This document shows, one piece after another, positions 4,477 through 5,382 of a DNA stretch of 5,382 bases. The DNA is from Acidobacteriota bacterium. GTDB taxonomy: Bacteria > Actinomycetota > Acidimicrobiia > Acidimicrobiales > SHLQ01. Location: the NCBI GenBank assembly GCA_022562835.1, contig JADFOM010000192.1, positions 1 through 5,382 of the forward strand, in the 5' to 3' direction. A program made the translations under genes and the position numbers. The notes under the pieces were generated by a model. It did not search any database, had not been told where the DNA came from, and worked only from the letters and a program-made list of their open reading frames with translations. Numbering within the stretch: the first letter of the stretch is position 1; every line of letters begins with the position of its first letter.

Positions 4477-5382
4477 TCAAGATGCAGAAGACGAAGGGCG
4501 GATCTCGGTGACGACGGCGCCGAGGTTCGATAGTTGATCCTGGCCCGGAACAACACCGATACCGGGACCGGTCGGCACCTCGATTTCGCCGTCGATGAGT
4601 TCGAACGGTTCGGTGACGTCCTCGAGGAAGTAGCGGCTACTGGCAGATAGATCCGGTGGCAGCGAAAATCCCTCCATTGCGGCCAAGGCCAGATTTGCCG
4701 CGCGACCGACACCGCTCTCGAACATGCCACCGCAGAGAACCGGTATGTTCTCAGCGATACAGAGATCGTGCATTCGTTTGGCTTCGAGGTAGCCGCCGAT
4801 CCGTCCCGGTTTGACGTTGATAATCGAGCAAGCCCGCAACTCGATTGCCTCTCGTGCAACTCGCAGCGACGTGATGCTCTCGTCAAGACACACAGGAGTC
4901 CGCAGAGATCGCGCCAACGAGGCGTGCGCTTCGAGGTCGTCTGCTGCGAGTGGCTGTTCGATCAGCGCCAGCCCGAAGTCATCAAGCCCGCTGAGATGTT
5001 CTAAGTCGCCGAGTGTGTAGGCGCCGTTCGCATCGACCTGCAACATCACAGAGTCGCCAACGTGACGACGAATCGCCTCGACGATGGAGACGTCGCGGCC
5101 GGGTTCGATTTTCAGTTTGATCCGTGCGTAACCCTCTTCGAGACAGCGTTGCGCGACTTCAAGCGTTTCGGAAACGTCGTCGTGTAGACCGATCACGACG
5201 CCTGGTGCGACCGTTTTCGCTGTGGCGCCGAGATAGTCGGCCAGCGAGCGACCCGCGAGCCCGCGCTCGGCGAGCCCGGCCACCGCCGGGCCCTGGTCTC
5301 CCTGCAGGCCGTGCAGCCACCACCCGCCGGCGCCGCCGACGAGGATCAGGGCGACGGCCGCCGCCGCCCGGGAGATCGCCAT
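4477..5382 (-). CDS. menC: o-Succinylbenzoate synthase / N-succinylamino acid racemase-type enolase-superfamily protein, N-terminus abnormal
   Basis: The catalytic barrel is that of the OSBS/NSAR group (MenC makes o-succinylbenzoate for menaquinone; relatives racemise N-acylamino acids). Seen: 'RSLADYLGATAKTVAPGVVI' from residue 45, the KxK motif 'IKLKI' (Lys89, Lys91), metal ligands Asp117 in 'QVDANGAY', Glu142 in 'IEQPL' and Asp167 in 'LDESI', the second catalytic Lys191 in 'INVKPGRIGGY', and 'GGMFESGVGRAANLALAA' at 218-235. All key residues are present, so the barrel should be competent. The usual 110-120 residue N-terminal capping domain is absent. Residues 1 to about 42 are instead a hydrophobic, Ala/Gly-rich segment resembling a membrane anchor, encoded in much more GC-rich DNA. 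The true gene therefore probably continues beyond a chimeric junction near 5245-5280, and the ATG at 5382, exactly at the window edge, is probably not its own start. OSBS and NSAR cannot be separated by sequence alone. Confidence 0.8.
   Translation of the reverse strand: MAISRAAAAVALILVGGAGGWWLHGLQGDQGPAVAGLAERGLAGRSLADYLGATAKTVAPGVVIGLHDDVSETLEVAQRCLEEGYARIKLKIEPGRDVSIVEAIRRHVGDSVMLQVDANGAYTLGDLEHLSGLDDFGLALIEQPLAADDLEAHASLARSLRTPVCLDESITSLRVAREAIELRACSIINVKPGRIGGYLEAKRMHDLCIAENIPVLCGGMFESGVGRAANLALAAMEGFSLPPDLSASSRYFLEDVTEPFELIDGEIEVPTGPGIGVVPGQDQLSNLGAVVTEIRPSSSAS
5250..5382. other. Foreign or chimeric GC-rich edge segment encoding a hydrophobic N-terminus
   Basis: Hand count gives about 81% GC for 5241-5382 against about 57% for 5101-5240. 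On the minus strand this piece reads as a short basic start, a hydrophobic run (residues about 6-24) ending in Trp-Trp, and a polar tail. This is the kind of N-terminus seen in membrane-anchored or periplasmic adaptor proteins, and unlike any enolase-superfamily capping domain. It may be the start of another gene joined in frame to the barrel. The exact border cannot be fixed from this sequence alone. Confidence 0.55.

Noticed and set aside
4470..4886. A 138-codon minus-strand frame within the enolase-superfamily gene
   Set aside because: Same strand, different frame from the barrel that holds every catalytic residue; Arg/Ser-rich with no motif.
1..5382. CRISPR arrays, tRNA genes, insertion sequences, attachment sites
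   Set aside because: No regularly spaced repeats, cloverleaf patterns, transposase motifs or terminal inverted repeats were seen on either strand.

Overview
The window is a gene-dense, GC-rich bacterial segment, most likely from an actinobacterium and plausibly an uncultured one. The lineage clues are a Ddn-type (deazaflavin F420-dependent) nitroreductase-family gene, a long amidohydrolase-2 protein of a type common in mycobacteria and their relatives, and GC-leaning codon use. The genus cannot be read from the sequence. No tRNA, rRNA, CRISPR array or transposase is visible.

Layout. From the centre leftwards (minus strand) runs a tight set: a small cupin (1632-2033), an amidohydrolase-2 metalloenzyme (413-1603) and the first 135 residues of a phenylacetate-CoA-ligase-like adenylating enzyme (1-407, cut by the window edge). 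From the centre rightwards (plus strand) run a MarR-family regulator (2310-2783) and a second, unrelated cupin (2780-3298) that overlaps it by 4 bp, then after an 81-bp gap a Ddn-like F420-dependent oxidoreductase (3380-3784). Convergent to that, on the minus strand, are a SAM-dependent methyltransferase (3794-4405, GTG start) and an enolase-superfamily protein of the o-succinylbenzoate synthase / N-succinylamino acid racemase group (4477-5382).

The 276-bp divergent region (2034-2309) is the most interesting part. It holds two copies of a 31-bp composite operator (2088-2118 and 2202-2232; 22 of 31 bases identical, 114 bp apart). Each copy is two abutting palindromes, ATCTA-N4-TAGAT and TAGTCT-N6-AGACTA, the second being imperfect in the left copy. 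A GC-rich hairpin lies between the copies. I infer that the MarR protein binds both copies and controls both arms.

Working model (inference): a small inducible catabolic module in which a CoA ligase activates an aromatic or similar carboxylic acid, an amidohydrolase-2 enzyme carries out a hydrolysis or decarboxylation, and the two cupins assist or act as enzymes or sensors. MarR would be relieved by the substrate or its CoA thioester. Both cupins lack canonical metal ligands. The methyltransferase and the enolase-family gene look like a separate unit.

The right edge is anomalous. The enolase-family protein has a complete catalytic barrel, but its capping domain is replaced by about 42 residues with a hydrophobic segment, encoded in DNA of about 81% GC against about 57% just inside. 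This looks like a chimeric join (assembly artefact or real recombination), not a normal N-terminus.
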